The position numbers and the translations under genes are program-made. A stretch of DNA of 64,000 bases, taken from NCBI RefSeq assembly GCF_900142705.1, contig NZ_FRBV01000005.1:153668-217667 (forward strand), in the 5' to 3' direction. The notes under the pieces were generated by a model, which ran no database searches, was not told the origin of the DNA, and worked only from the letters and a program-made list of their open reading frames with translations. Below are positions 25,783 to 35,040 of this stretch, in pieces; position 1 is the first letter of the stretch; the number at the start of each line of letters is the position of its first letter. Source of the stretch: Nitrosospira sp. Nsp11. GTDB lineage: Bacteria > Pseudomonadota > Gammaproteobacteria > Burkholderiales > Nitrosomonadaceae.

Positions 25783-25832
25783 GCAGCCGTCAGACTTAAA
25801 GAATTTCAGCGAAAACGTGATTGGGTGAAAAG
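25783..25832 (+). repeat. Intergenic repeat, family C, copy 3
   Basis: Begins GCAGCCGTCAGACTTAAAGA and continues as ATTTCAGCGAAAACGTGATT. About 80 percent identical to the copy at 12276-12327, in the same orientation. Confidence 0.6.
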
Positions 25833-25862
25833 CAGGAGAATACACGTACTGGAGAACCGGAT

Positions 25863-26237
25863 ATGACAAAGAAGAAAGTTGAAATCAAGTGGTTGAGCGA
25901 ACCGGAAGAACACGACTACCCAGCGGCCACGTCATATTTGAGCCTGCTGTATGATGAGTCCGTTATCGATGCGTATGTGGAGAAATTGAAGCGCGCTTCC
26001 ACATCGGTGTTCAAGGCAAAAGACATTTTCAGGGCATCCGGTCTCCCGCTGGTTGGGGTCAGCAACGCACACGTCGAAAAAGATCAACAGAAAATAGAGT
26101 CAGGGCAAGCGCTCGCTCCGCTTCTATTGATACGAGACTCGACCAATGGCAAGGTCATCATTGCCGATGGTTATCACCGGTTGTGCGCGATCTACTCGTA
26201 TGATGAGGACGCTATCATTTCCTGTAAAATCGTGTAG
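25863..26237 (+). CDS. ParB/sulfiredoxin-fold domain protein
   Basis: 124 residues, cytoplasmic. The C-terminal half has the ParB-N/sulfiredoxin-like pattern: 'APLLLIRDSTNGKVIIADGY' followed by 'HRLCAIY', where the 'ADGYHR' turn is the phosphate-binding motif of the family. The N-terminal part is a short helical extension. Members include small nucleases, CTPases and sulfiredoxin-like proteins; which one this is cannot be told. The start at 25863 is set by GGAG 8 bases upstream. It is convergent with the acyl-CoA ligase gene. Confidence 0.7.
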   Translation: MTKKKVEIKWLSEPEEHDYPAATSYLSLLYDESVIDAYVEKLKRASTSVFKAKDIFRASGLPLVGVSNAHVEKDQQKIESGQALAPLLLIRDSTNGKVIIADGYHRLCAIYSYDEDAIISCKIV

Positions 26238-26358
26238 GCAAGTTTTCGATTAAGCGGAGCAATAGCCAGTACTCGGCGTGGCGCTGACTGTCCGGCTTCC
26301 GCTATGGCACTTTGAATCCTAAAGGGAGCCGGGCAGTCCGAAGTCGCTGATACATTTA

Positions 26359-27945
26359 TCACTGCCGCAACTCACGCTTGAGAATTTTGCCGGTGGCGCT
26401 GGTTGGCAGGTGATCACGAAACTCGACGTGCCTGGGATACTTGTAAGCGGCAAACTCCTCCTTGCACCAGGCCACGAGTTCCTTCTCGGTAGTTTCCATG
26501 CCGGCTTTCCTGACAACAAAGGCTTTTATTTCCTCGCCCAGTTTCTCGTCGGGTATACCAATTACCGCTACCAGCGATACCGATGGATGGGTCATCATGA
26601 CGTCTTCCAGTTCGCGTGGATAAACGCTGTAGCCGCCGCGCAAAATCATGTCTTTTTTTCGGTCGACTATCGACAGATAACCCTCTTCATCAAGGATGCC
26701 GATGTCGCCGGTATGAAACCAGCCGTTACGCATGGCTTCGGCCGTGGCCTCGGGGCGCTTGTAGTAGCCCTTCATGATGTTGTGGCCCCGGATCAGCACT
26801 TCCCCTCGCTCGCCTGTTGAAACTGGCCGGTCATTATCGTCCGCACATATGATATCCACGCCCCAGAGTGCTTGGCCGACCGTACCCGGTTTGGAGGGCT
26901 TGTCCATATGGTTGAAGGAAGCGACAGGTGCTGTTTCCGATAAACCATACCCTTCCATGATCCTGACGCCAAACATTCCTTCGAACTGTTTCATCACTTC
27001 CACCGGCATCGGCGCACCGCCGGAAGACGCCAGCCGCAGGGAGGCCGCAATCGGCGCGATGTCGATATTATTCGCGGCAGCGTAATGCAACAAGGCGTGA
27101 AACATGGTGGGAACACCCGTCCAGAAATTCACCTTGTCGCGTTTCATCACTTCCAGTACCGCACCTGCCTCGAAGCGCGGCATGAGCGTCAGGGTAGCGC
27201 CAGCCAGCAGATTCGCGTTCATCTGCGCTTGCTGGGCAGTGGCGTGGAACAGGGGCAAAGTAATCAGCACGACATTTTCGGCATCCGCACCCGTTTCCAT
27301 CACCGTAGCGACCAGATCACGCACAACCATCGCATTCATCAGCAGGTTCATATGGCTTAACTCCGCACCTTTGGGCTGGCCGGTGGTTCCGGAGGTGTAG
27401 AGTATGACAGCGGTGTCGTCGGCCTGCGGCGCATGGGCAGCGAATGTCGGCGGCTGGTTATGCATCAACTGCCCCAATGTCCTGGCCTCTTCGATAGGCG
27501 TGGGTGATGCCGGATTGGCCGTGATGACAATCATGTGCTCGCATTGCGGCGCTGTGTCGAATGCGGTTTTGCCCATCTGGCCCATCGGCAACTCGGCTGT
27601 GCCTTCAAAGCAAAGAAACGCCTTGGCTTCGCTATCTTGCAGGTGATAGGCAATCTCACGCGGCTTGAGCAATACATTAAGGGTGACTACTACCCCGCCT
27701 GCCTTGATTATCCCGTAGTAGGCCATCGGAAAATACGGCAGATTCGGGCACGACAGGGCAACATGGTCGCCCGGTTTGATACCGAGGTTCACCAGCCCAT
27801 TGGCAATCATATTAGCCATCGCGTTGAGCTGACCGTAGGAAAAACGCCGGTCATTATAAATAATCGCTGTGCGATCGGAACGCTTGCGGGCGTGATCTTC
27901 AATAATGGAAACCATGCTGAGTGTCGTTGCTGCGTGGGCAATCAT
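26359..27945 (-). CDS. Acyl-CoA ligase (AMP-binding, long-chain fatty-acid type)
   Basis: 528 residues, ANL superfamily. It activates a carboxylic acid with ATP to an acyl-AMP and transfers it to CoA. Motifs: A3 'ILYTSGTTGQPKGAELSHMN' (P-loop-like), A5 'MEGYGLSETAPV', A7/A8 'FHTGDIGILDEEGYLSIVDR' with 'KKDMILRGGYSVYP', and C-terminal 'PTSATGKILKREL' with the catalytic Lys. The pattern is closest to long-chain fatty-acid or short/medium-chain acyl-CoA synthetases of the FadD/FadD13 kind; the substrate is not certain. The start at 27945 is chosen for GGAG 9 bases upstream. Confidence 0.9.
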   Translation of the reverse strand: MIAHAATTLSMVSIIEDHARKRSDRTAIIYNDRRFSYGQLNAMANMIANGLVNLGIKPGDHVALSCPNLPYFPMAYYGIIKAGGVVVTLNVLLKPREIAYHLQDSEAKAFLCFEGTAELPMGQMGKTAFDTAPQCEHMIVITANPASPTPIEEARTLGQLMHNQPPTFAAHAPQADDTAVILYTSGTTGQPKGAELSHMNLLMNAMVVRDLVATVMETGADAENVVLITLPLFHATAQQAQMNANLLAGATLTLMPRFEAGAVLEVMKRDKVNFWTGVPTMFHALLHYAAANNIDIAPIAASLRLASSGGAPMPVEVMKQFEGMFGVRIMEGYGLSETAPVASFNHMDKPSKPGTVGQALWGVDIICADDNDRPVSTGERGEVLIRGHNIMKGYYKRPEATAEAMRNGWFHTGDIGILDEEGYLSIVDRKKDMILRGGYSVYPRELEDVMMTHPSVSLVAVIGIPDEKLGEEIKAFVVRKAGMETTEKELVAWCKEEFAAYKYPRHVEFRDHLPTSATGKILKRELRQ

Positions 27946-28461
27946 TGAGGCTAGCTCCGTATATAATAGAAAATAACCCGAGATGCCGGGAATCCGCACG
28001 CCAACGCCACCAGCACGACCGACGCGACGATAGGTGGCAGTTGCGCGACTGCCTCATCAAGATATTCATGCCAAGCCGCGGGAAAGCGTGACGATCATTG
28101 CAAATAACGTTGAAAAACGCTGAGTTTAACCTCGAAAGTGCAAGGTAGTGTTCGTATTATTTATTTTTTTACGTTTACTCTGAATTACAAAAAGAGATGA
28201 ACTAAAATATCAGATACCAACGTCTATCGGATGAAGTTTTAAAAAACCACCAGGAAAGCATCCCGCCGGGATTGGATTTCATGGAATGTGTGTGAAAGCC
28301 TTGATTCCGATTTTTCAGCCGGAAATCAAACTCGTTTATTTCACGATTCGTTACTGATGGTTCAAGTGATCTTCGCTACCTTCCTTTGTAAATCCGTCGG
28401 TGAATACCTTTGTTCCGTGTGACAATAAGCCCGACCCATCATCTGGAAAACAATAAACCCT
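27946..28461. other. Non-coding divergent intergenic region
   Basis: About 515 bases between the divergent acyl-CoA ligase and NYN-domain genes, with an A+T-rich part near 28150-28210. Promoters for both are expected here. No gene or clear repeat was found. Confidence 0.5.
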
Positions 28462-29742
28462 ATGGCTTCATCCCACGAAAACGTCAGCATGGCTGTATTT
28501 TGCGACTTCGAAAACGTCGCACTTGGCGTACGCGATGCGAAATACGATAAGTTCGATATAAAGCCGATACTCGAGCGTCTCTTGCTCAAAGGCAGCATCG
28601 TCATCAAGAAGGCCTACTGCGACTGGGATCGTTACAAGAGCTTCAAGTCCACAATGCATGAAGCCAACTTCGAGCTGATCGAAATTCCGCATATACGCCA
28701 GTCAGGCAAGAACTCGGCCGACATCCGCCTGGTGGTGGATGCTTTGGACCTTTGCTACACCAAATCGCACGTCAATACCTTTGTCATCATCAGTGGGGAT
28801 TCCGATTTTTCGCCGCTGGTCTCCAAGCTGCGCGAGAATGCCAAACAGGTGATAGGCGTCGGCGTCAAGCAATCGACCTCTGACCTGCTGATCGCCAACT
28901 GCGACGAATTCATCTTTTACGACGATCTGGTACGCGAGAGCCAGCGGGCGGCCAAACGCGATACAGAGGAAGTGCAGCCCGAGACCAGGCGCTCGCCCGA
29001 TGAGGAAAAGCACCGCAAGGAAGAACTGGAAGCGCGCAAGAGCAAGGCAATAGAAATAGCGGTGGAAACGTTCGATGCGCTGGTATCGGAGCGCGGAGAC
29101 AGCGGCAAGATTTGGGCATCCGCGCTAAAACAGGCGATCAAGCGGCGCAAGCCTGATTTCAATGAGTCCTACTTTGGCTTCCGCGCCTTTGGCAATTTGC
29201 TTGACGAGGCACAGCTGCGCGGTTTGCTTGAACTGGGTCGTGACGAGAAATCCGGCACCTACGTTTATCGCAGCAGCGGCGGAACGTTGCCCGGCAAGGC
29301 CGTAGCCGAGCAGGCGCCGGACGTACCGGTCGCGGAAGTGGTAGCAGAAGCGAAAGCCGACGCCAAGCCAGTGGAGGTCGTGGAAACCCGCGGCAAGCAG
29401 GAGACGGCCCACCAGAAACGTGGCAGCCGCAAACCGGTGGAAAAAAAGGCAAAGACCGGGGTATCAAAGACGACTGGCAGGCCTCTTTCGCCAGAAACAG
29501 CCAATGTGCCTGACGGACCTGATTTGGCTGCTTCCCTGGCAGCGCCTGACTCGACTGCTTCCTCAGCCAAGCCGCGTGCCGCCGATGCGCCTCTACCCGA
29601 TGCAGCGCGGGCAGCACAAGCGGTTGCCGAGCCAACGGCTCAAGCCACGCCTAAGGAAGCAGCACCCAACCCCCCCCGCAAACCTGCTGCCCCCACCCGT
29701 CGCAGGCGTAAACCGGAAGTAGCGCCAGACAGCACCACTTGA
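28462..29742 (+). CDS. NYN-domain (LabA/DUF88-type) putative RNase with LOTUS domain
   Basis: 426 residues in three parts. Residues about 8-160 form a NYN/PIN-like nuclease fold with acidic residues at the expected sites: D15 in 'AVFCDFENVALG', 'NSADIRLVVDAL' and 'VIISGDSDFSPLV'. Residues about 195-270 form an OST-HTH/LOTUS domain ('ALVSERGDSGKIWASALKQA', 'PDFNESYFGFRAFGNLLDEA'), which binds RNA in other proteins. The rest is a long Ala/Pro/Lys-rich disordered tail. This NYN-LOTUS layout is widespread in bacteria and presumed to process RNA; the targets are unknown. It stands alone next to a GGDEF remnant. Confidence 0.85.
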   Translation: MASSHENVSMAVFCDFENVALGVRDAKYDKFDIKPILERLLLKGSIVIKKAYCDWDRYKSFKSTMHEANFELIEIPHIRQSGKNSADIRLVVDALDLCYTKSHVNTFVIISGDSDFSPLVSKLRENAKQVIGVGVKQSTSDLLIANCDEFIFYDDLVRESQRAAKRDTEEVQPETRRSPDEEKHRKEELEARKSKAIEIAVETFDALVSERGDSGKIWASALKQAIKRRKPDFNESYFGFRAFGNLLDEAQLRGLLELGRDEKSGTYVYRSSGGTLPGKAVAEQAPDVPVAEVVAEAKADAKPVEVVETRGKQETAHQKRGSRKPVEKKAKTGVSKTTGRPLSPETANVPDGPDLAASLAAPDSTASSAKPRAADAPLPDAARAAQAVAEPTAQATPKEAAPNPPRKPAAPTRRRRKPEVAPDSTT

Positions 29743-29772
29743 GCATGGCCAGATACTTTCTGGCAGCATCGT

Positions 29773-29990
29773 ATTACCGCTATAACGGCAAAGAGTATCC
29801 TCAGAGACGCGCTGATGCAGTTGCCGCACAGCCTGTTGTACCGTGTCACCGATGGCATGCCCATAGGTGTTGTTAACCAGTTTAAAACGATCAAGATCAC
29901 TAAAGATTATCGCCAAAAACCAGTTATTTCGTCTGGCAGAGCAATTGCTTGTTCGATGCGAACAGGTAAATTTTCCAACTTGGTTATACC
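29773..29990 (-). pseudogene. Remnant of a GGDEF (diguanylate cyclase) domain
   Basis: Minus-strand translation gives pieces of a GGDEF domain in two frames. Frame 1 (about 29990-29914) reads 'ITKLENLPVRIEQAIALPD', the 'LTxLxNR..RxEQAIA' start. Frame 2 (29916-29773) reads 'IIFSDLDRFKLVNNTYGHAI', then ends at 'CRYSGN' where the GGDEF signature should be. A frameshift near 29914 and loss of the signature loop and C-terminus show it is dead. Nothing else is recognised in 29743-30099. Confidence 0.7.
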
Positions 29991-30099
29991 AAACGCAAGG
30001 AACGCTTCAACCGAGATCTCTACCAGCATGCAACTCTCGAGAGAGAACATCGGATTGATTCTGCGCAGCGGAGTCAGAGGTGGACTTATGGTTCATATC

Positions 30100-30513
30100 T
30101 CAAGGCATCTCGCTGACAGTCCAATACGTATCAATTGACCGCATGACTTCGACGAATTGCCAGTAGTCAACGGGTTTCGCCATATATCCGGCCACGCCGA
30201 AGTTAAAGCTGTTTAGCTTATCCTGTTGTTCGTCCGATGTAGTCAGTACCACCACGGGAACTTGCCTTAGCTGCTCATCATCTTTTACCGCTCTCAGGAA
30301 TTCGACGCCGTTCATGATGGGCATGTTCAAGTCGAGCAAAATGATGCAGGGCTTTTCGTTGTCCTCATCCCTGAGGTAATTTAGCGCGTCCTCCCCGTTT
30401 TCCAGGTGCACAACTTTATTTGTAACGTGAACCTGCTTGAGCGCGCGGATAACCATCATCATATCCACTCGATCATCTTCGACGAGGAGAATGGATTTGT
30501 TCGTAACCCTCAC
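30100..30513 (-). CDS. Single-domain response regulator (CheY/Rcp1-like)
   Basis: 137 residues, receiver domain only. Acidic pocket E12-D13-D14 ('ILLVEDDRVDMMMV'), phospho-acceptor D61 in 'IILLDLNMPIMNG', switch 'VVLTTSD' and conserved Lys in 'GYMAKPVDY'. The pattern 'NGEDALNYLRDE' fits the Rcp1-like group that partners with phytochrome-type or other sensor kinases. The start is taken as GTG 30513, because AAAGGAG lies 8 bases upstream; an in-frame ATG at 30537 is upstream of that site. No kinase gene is adjacent, so the input is unknown. Confidence 0.88.
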   Translation of the reverse strand: MRVTNKSILLVEDDRVDMMMVIRALKQVHVTNKVVHLENGEDALNYLRDEDNEKPCIILLDLNMPIMNGVEFLRAVKDDEQLRQVPVVVLTTSDEQQDKLNSFNFGVAGYMAKPVDYWQFVEVMRSIDTYWTVSEMP

Positions 30514-30768
30514 GATATTTTCTCCTTTGTCATACATTACCTTCCCGCTATTCGCTGCTCAGTAACCTCTGAACAGTATAGGAGATCAGATTAATACTAA
30601 TCGGGATCTCATACTGTTCGGTGTCTCACACTCATATTTAAACCCGTAAGCAGGGATTTCGTGGGTGCGGTACCGAACATATTCCTTGCATGAAGATTGG
30701 CAAAATGCGCCCAGTCCTGAAGCCCAGGGCTTTTTCTGACTGATTGTATCCCTGCCGGAAGAAATGTT

Positions 30769-30972
30769 ATGAAGAAACGAAGATACGTTGACCTGTATGG
30801 TTACACGCAGGATGAGTTTGACTGCTGGTTGGAAAGCGGTATTAACAAAAAGCTCCGCTCTGCGGGTAAGCCCAGGCTGGAGCTGGACAAGGACATTGTC
30901 TTCGCGGTTTATAAAGATGAAACTCGCAAACTCCCTCGCCGTCGACTCCGCGAAATGCGAATTGCCGCCTGA
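30769..30972 (+). CDS. Small basic hypothetical protein
   Basis: 67 residues, basic and soluble ('MKKRRYVDLYGYTQDEFDCW'), not assigned. A GGAAG site lies about 10 bases before the ATG. Composition and codon pattern look genuine, but nothing about neighbours or motifs gives a role. Confidence 0.55.
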   Translation: MKKRRYVDLYGYTQDEFDCWLESGINKKLRSAGKPRLELDKDIVFAVYKDETRKLPRRRLREMRIAA

Positions 30973-31233
30973 TCTCCAGTTAGAGGCACTGTAAGATCAG
31001 TCTGTTGAAAAGAGGTGACACGGGTGGCACTTGAATGAATGAGGCAATAAGCAAGTGGCTAAGAGTGGCTAAGCGTGGGTCCAAGGTATCGAATCGCGAG
31101 AGGAGCGGATGGAAGCCATGGACAACTCGTGGGAAGCTGAAGGCTTTTTGCGTAGCGTTAGCTATTGCACCGAAAACAAGGGACCCGAGGACCTACTCCT
31201 CAGGGTGTTACCGACAACTCAATTTCATCTGCT

Positions 31234-31650
31234 TTATTTTGTCACAAGCAGATTTTTAACCTCTTTCACTCCAGCCACCGCACCAGCCAGTGCTTTAGCC
31301 CTATCGCTGCTTGGCCACGAATCGACTGATCCGCTTAATGTCACAACGCCTTTTATGGTATCAACACCGATTTGTAGCGTTTTGAGACCGGGCTCGGCAA
31401 AAATGCCTGCTTTAACCTTGGTCGTAATCTCGGCATCATCAATGGTCACACTGGCTTTCTCGCCTTGCTCGCCGAGTTTTTTACCGATTTCATCGGTTGC
31501 TTCATCTATTCTCTTGCTGGCTTCACCGCTCATCTGATCTATTTTTTTACCAGCGGTTTCTGCGGGGCCCGGCTTGTCACATGCGGTAAGCCCAAAAACG
31601 AGTAGCATCAAGGAGATCCCGATTAATGTGAAATTCTCTTTTACTTTCAT
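31234..31650 (-). CDS. BON-domain lipoprotein
   Basis: 138 residues. Lipoprotein signal with lipobox L-T-A-C (Cys about 24), then a charged helical spacer ('KKIDQMSGEASKRIDEATDE'), and one BON domain (about 66-135: 'DAEITTKVKAGIFAEPGLKT', 'VVTLSGSVDS', 'AGAVAGVKEVKNLL'). BON proteins bind phospholipid or stabilise the envelope, as OsmY and DolP do; the lipid anchor suggests the outer membrane. The start is supported by AAGGA 6 bases upstream. It is monocistronic. Confidence 0.87.
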   Translation of the reverse strand: MKVKENFTLIGISLMLLVFGLTACDKPGPAETAGKKIDQMSGEASKRIDEATDEIGKKLGEQGEKASVTIDDAEITTKVKAGIFAEPGLKTLQIGVDTIKGVVTLSGSVDSWPSSDRAKALAGAVAGVKEVKNLLVTK

Positions 31651-31826
31651 TTCGGTTCCTTTTTAATTTTTATACCGCCAAAATACATCCTCATTGATCG
31701 GCGGACCCAATGAAGAATACCACACCCCCCCACTCCCCTCCGATATTCGTAAATCCGATTCGTGGGCTGCGTGCAATACCGCAACGCAGTCCTACGGTTT
31801 TTGCCTCGTTCCCGGCATGAGCAACC

Positions 31827-34376
31827 TCACCGCTGCCATAAAATCCAGGCCGCCTCCAGCGGAACTTCCGCGGCGTGGTGGTGGGGTATGAGCCGAACGG
31901 TGTAGTCCGACTCCGGACGATCCGACGGCACGGATGCATGATAGGCAAAACCCGTGGCTGCGGCTATCAGTGGATGCAGCCGCGTCATCTCGTGGCGCAC
32001 GGGAGTGCCGCCAAAAATAGCGTCCGCATACAGCTCGACCCGCACCGACTCGGGATCGAGGTCATTCAGATATACATGAATTACAAATTTGTGATACTCG
32101 CTGTCGGTCTCGACCCTCAATTCGCCGAAACGCAAGGCAGACCAGTTATGCTCCAGCGCATGCCGCCAGGTTTCCACCTGCACACCCAGCGCGCCGTTGT
32201 CGGCGCTCCGTTCGCCGTACGCGGCCGCTGCCGGAAGGTAATGGCGCTCGGTATATTCGCGCACCACCCGGTTGGTGGAAAAACGGGGCGTCAATTGCGC
32301 CATGCTCTTGCGCATGCGCGTGACCCAGGCGGTGGGAATACCTTGCTCGTCGCGAGTATAGAATTCCGGAATTACCTCGTGCTCAAGCAGATCATAAAGG
32401 GCTTCGGCTTCAATCGCATCCCAGGCGGGATCATCGCCATGCTCGTTCCCGTCGCCCAGCGCCCATCCCACTTCTGGGGTGTACGCTTCCGCCCACCAGC
32501 CATCGAGTTCCGACAAATTGATGCCACCATTGACAAGTACTTTCATTCCGCTGGTTCCACTTGCCTCCCAGGGCCGGCGGGGGGTATTGAGCCAGACATC
32601 CACCCCCTGCACCAGTTGCTCGGTCAAGTGCATGTCATAGTCGCTCAAAAAAATGACCGAGGCGCGTGCGCCGGCGCGATGGATGAAACGCATCCACTCC
32701 TGGATCAACGCTTTGCCTGCCTCGTCCGCCGGGTGCGCCTTGCCGGCCATGACGAGTTGTACCGGGCGCTGCGGATTAGTCAACAGCCGCAGCAACCGCT
32801 CGGGATCGTGCAGCAGCAGATCCGGTCTTTTGTAGGTCGCAAAGCGGCGCGCAAAACCCAGAGTCAGCGTATCGGGGTCAAACATGCTTTTGGCCGCCTC
32901 GACCGCTGCGGGCGGTTCCCCCGTGACGGCAAGTTGCCGGGTGAACCGCTTGCGGATGTACTCGACAAGCGATTTGCTCGCGACACTACGAAATCGCCAC
33001 AGATCGATGTCGGAAACACAGAGGATATTCTGTTCCAGCATTTCCGTAGTCCCGCCCCAGCGATTTTCTCCACAGGCCTGTTTCCATAGCTTGGCCGCCG
33101 GTACCGAATCCCAAGTCGGTACATGAATACCGTTGGTTACATGGCCCACAGGGACTTCGCTCGCCGGCCAGTGCGGGAAAACGGGTCCGAAGAGGTGCCT
33201 GCTCACTTTTCCGTGCAAGCGGCTCACTCCATTTATCGCCCCGCTCCCATGGATAGCGAGATAGGCCATGTTGAAAGGCTCCGTTGCGTCGTCCGGATCG
33301 CCACGCCCCAGCGCCAGCAGATCTTGACAAGTTATGCCCAGCCCCGTTCTGGCATAGTCGGCAAGATATCGCTCGATCAGATCCGGGTCGAAGCGGTCGA
33401 AACCCGCGTCTACCGCCGTGTGCGTGGTAAAAAGATTGCCCACGCGAGTGATGGATAACGAGGTCTTGAAGTCATGCCCCATCTCCTCCATGCAGTGCCG
33501 CGCGCGCTCCAGGACGGCAAAGGCGGCGTGGCCCTCATTCAGATGGCAGACTTCCGGCTTGATGCCCAGTTCAACAAGTAATCGCCACCCGCCGATGCCC
33601 AGCAAGATTTCCTGCTCGAGCCGCAGCTCCGGGCCGCCTCCGTAAAGCTCGCTGGTGATGCCGCGGTGAGCGGGATAGTTTGCCGCATCATTGCTGTCCA
33701 GCAGATACAGCTTCACCCTGCCCACCTGGACCTGCCAGGCACGCAGCCAGACGGAATAGCCCGGCAATTTGACCTCGAGCCGCAACCACTCCCCGTTCTG
33801 GCGGCGCAACGGTGTAATAGGCAACTGGCCGGGGTCGTTATAAGGGAAGAGCGCCTGCTGGACGCCGTCCTTGTCGATCACCTGGCGAAAATAGCCCTGT
33901 TGATAGAGCAACCCTACCCCAACGACCGGCACGCCCAGATCATTGGCGGCCTTGAGCTGATCCCCGGCTACATTGCCCAGCCCGCCCGAGTAAATGGGGA
34001 GCGCTTCATTCAGCATGAATTCCATGCAAAAATAGGCAATGCAGTTCAGAGGAGATACTGGATAGGTTTGCTGAAACCAGCCGGGCGCGGCCGCCGCCTC
34101 ATGCCTTTCCCGCGCCAGCTCGGCGACGTCCTTGCTGAACACGGGGTCGGCAAAGACGCTCTGAAGTTTTTCTCGCGACACCGTTTGCAGCACGACCCAT
34201 GGATTGCGCGTCAAATCCCATAGCCCCGGGTCCAGTTGTTCCCATATATGGTCACCACTGTGATCCCACGACGTTCGCATGTCCAGCGCCAGATCGGCCA
34301 AAAAATTGTATCCGTCGACATCTTTGGTGGGATGAAGCCGGTAGAGCGGTTTGCGGTCTGACGTCTGGCTTGCCAT
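31827..34376 (-). CDS. glgP: Alpha-glucan (glycogen/maltodextrin) phosphorylase
   Basis: 849 residues, PLP-dependent phosphorylase of the bacterial/archaeal GlgP type (shorter than the classical enzymes plus an N-terminal DUF3417-like region, about 10-120). It releases glucose-1-phosphate from glycogen ends. Signatures: 'YFCMEFMLNEALPIYSGGLG', 'HLNEGHAAFAVLER', 'VGHVTNGIHVPTW', 'LGFARRFATYKRPDLL' and the PLP region 'EASGTSGMKVLVNG' (Lys about 611), then 'LSELDGWWAEAY'. In a chemolithotroph it would mobilise stored glycogen. No other glg gene is near. An 18-base tandem repeat lies just upstream. Confidence 0.93.
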   Translation of the reverse strand: MASQTSDRKPLYRLHPTKDVDGYNFLADLALDMRTSWDHSGDHIWEQLDPGLWDLTRNPWVVLQTVSREKLQSVFADPVFSKDVAELARERHEAAAAPGWFQQTYPVSPLNCIAYFCMEFMLNEALPIYSGGLGNVAGDQLKAANDLGVPVVGVGLLYQQGYFRQVIDKDGVQQALFPYNDPGQLPITPLRRQNGEWLRLEVKLPGYSVWLRAWQVQVGRVKLYLLDSNDAANYPAHRGITSELYGGGPELRLEQEILLGIGGWRLLVELGIKPEVCHLNEGHAAFAVLERARHCMEEMGHDFKTSLSITRVGNLFTTHTAVDAGFDRFDPDLIERYLADYARTGLGITCQDLLALGRGDPDDATEPFNMAYLAIHGSGAINGVSRLHGKVSRHLFGPVFPHWPASEVPVGHVTNGIHVPTWDSVPAAKLWKQACGENRWGGTTEMLEQNILCVSDIDLWRFRSVASKSLVEYIRKRFTRQLAVTGEPPAAVEAAKSMFDPDTLTLGFARRFATYKRPDLLLHDPERLLRLLTNPQRPVQLVMAGKAHPADEAGKALIQEWMRFIHRAGARASVIFLSDYDMHLTEQLVQGVDVWLNTPRRPWEASGTSGMKVLVNGGINLSELDGWWAEAYTPEVGWALGDGNEHGDDPAWDAIEAEALYDLLEHEVIPEFYTRDEQGIPTAWVTRMRKSMAQLTPRFSTNRVVREYTERHYLPAAAAYGERSADNGALGVQVETWRHALEHNWSALRFGELRVETDSEYHKFVIHVYLNDLDPESVRVELYADAIFGGTPVRHEMTRLHPLIAAATGFAYHASVPSDRPESDYTVRLIPHHHAAEVPLEAAWILWQR

Positions 34377-34410
34377 ATATTGACCTCCCGGATTGCTGAC
34401 GATGGAATTT

Positions 34411-34446
34411 CTGCAATAGTCACATGTACTGCAATAGTCACATGTA
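34411..34446. repeat. 18-bp perfect tandem repeat upstream of glgP
   Basis: CTGCAATAGTCACATGTA occurs twice head to tail (34411-34428, 34429-34446), 35-70 bases upstream of the glgP start. It may be a replication-slippage duplication or a pair of binding sites. The rest of 34447-35040 shows no gene. Confidence 0.7.
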
Positions 34447-34721
34447 ATATGTAACGCAATGAAAGATTTCGGTCAAGAAACAGTTATGTATCATCAAAAC
34501 TGAACCATAGCAGATATGCAAGGTTGGCGAATAGCCGCATATCCCCTAATCCCGTTTGGCTACGCGACATGCGAGCTTGTTCTAACCCAAAATTTAACCC
34601 GCGCGAGGCGTACAATCTGTCGAAACGGTTGAGAGGGGTTTACTCTTCCCTTCCATTCCGCAGGGCTTTGCTGCATGCCGATAGGCCAGCGCACAGGTCC
34701 TTCCCGTACTATACTTCGTGC

Positions 34722-34750
34722 TTGACACCATCTACACAAACAGATAGTTT
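34722..34750 (+). promoter_or_regulatory. Possible promoter of the mla-type operon
   Basis: TTGACA (34722-34727), 17-base spacer, TAGTTT (34745-34750). The -35 is consensus but the -10 is poor. It lies 290 bases before the first gene of the lipid-transport operon, on the correct strand. Confidence 0.3.
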
Positions 34751-35040
34751 TAAACGTGTTTTCAGTCGGTTGGCTAACGGGATACCACGTGTTTTTAATC
34801 AAGACAGGATCGCGAATCTCTGTTCCCGGAAGTCGACGGATGGGGAAGCTGGTTGACGGCCTGGATTAATACCGGTGCCGGCGAAGATCATGTCGCCAGA
34901 CGACGGCGTAGCCCTTTCCGTGCCGCGCCGTCATGTGAAACATCGCCCGCCATCGACTCCCGGTAGAGCAAACATGCCTCCCAACGGATTCCGGCGATCA
35001 TCCCATTCACATCCAGATACGTCCAAAAAAGTAGAAACCC

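Noticed and set aside
30514..30537. ATG at 30537 as start of the receiver gene
   Set aside because: AAAGGAG lies downstream of this ATG and at the ideal distance from GTG 30513.
31875..33089. 404-residue open frame opposite glgP
   Set aside because: Antisense shadow of a clearly coding gene with strong family motifs.
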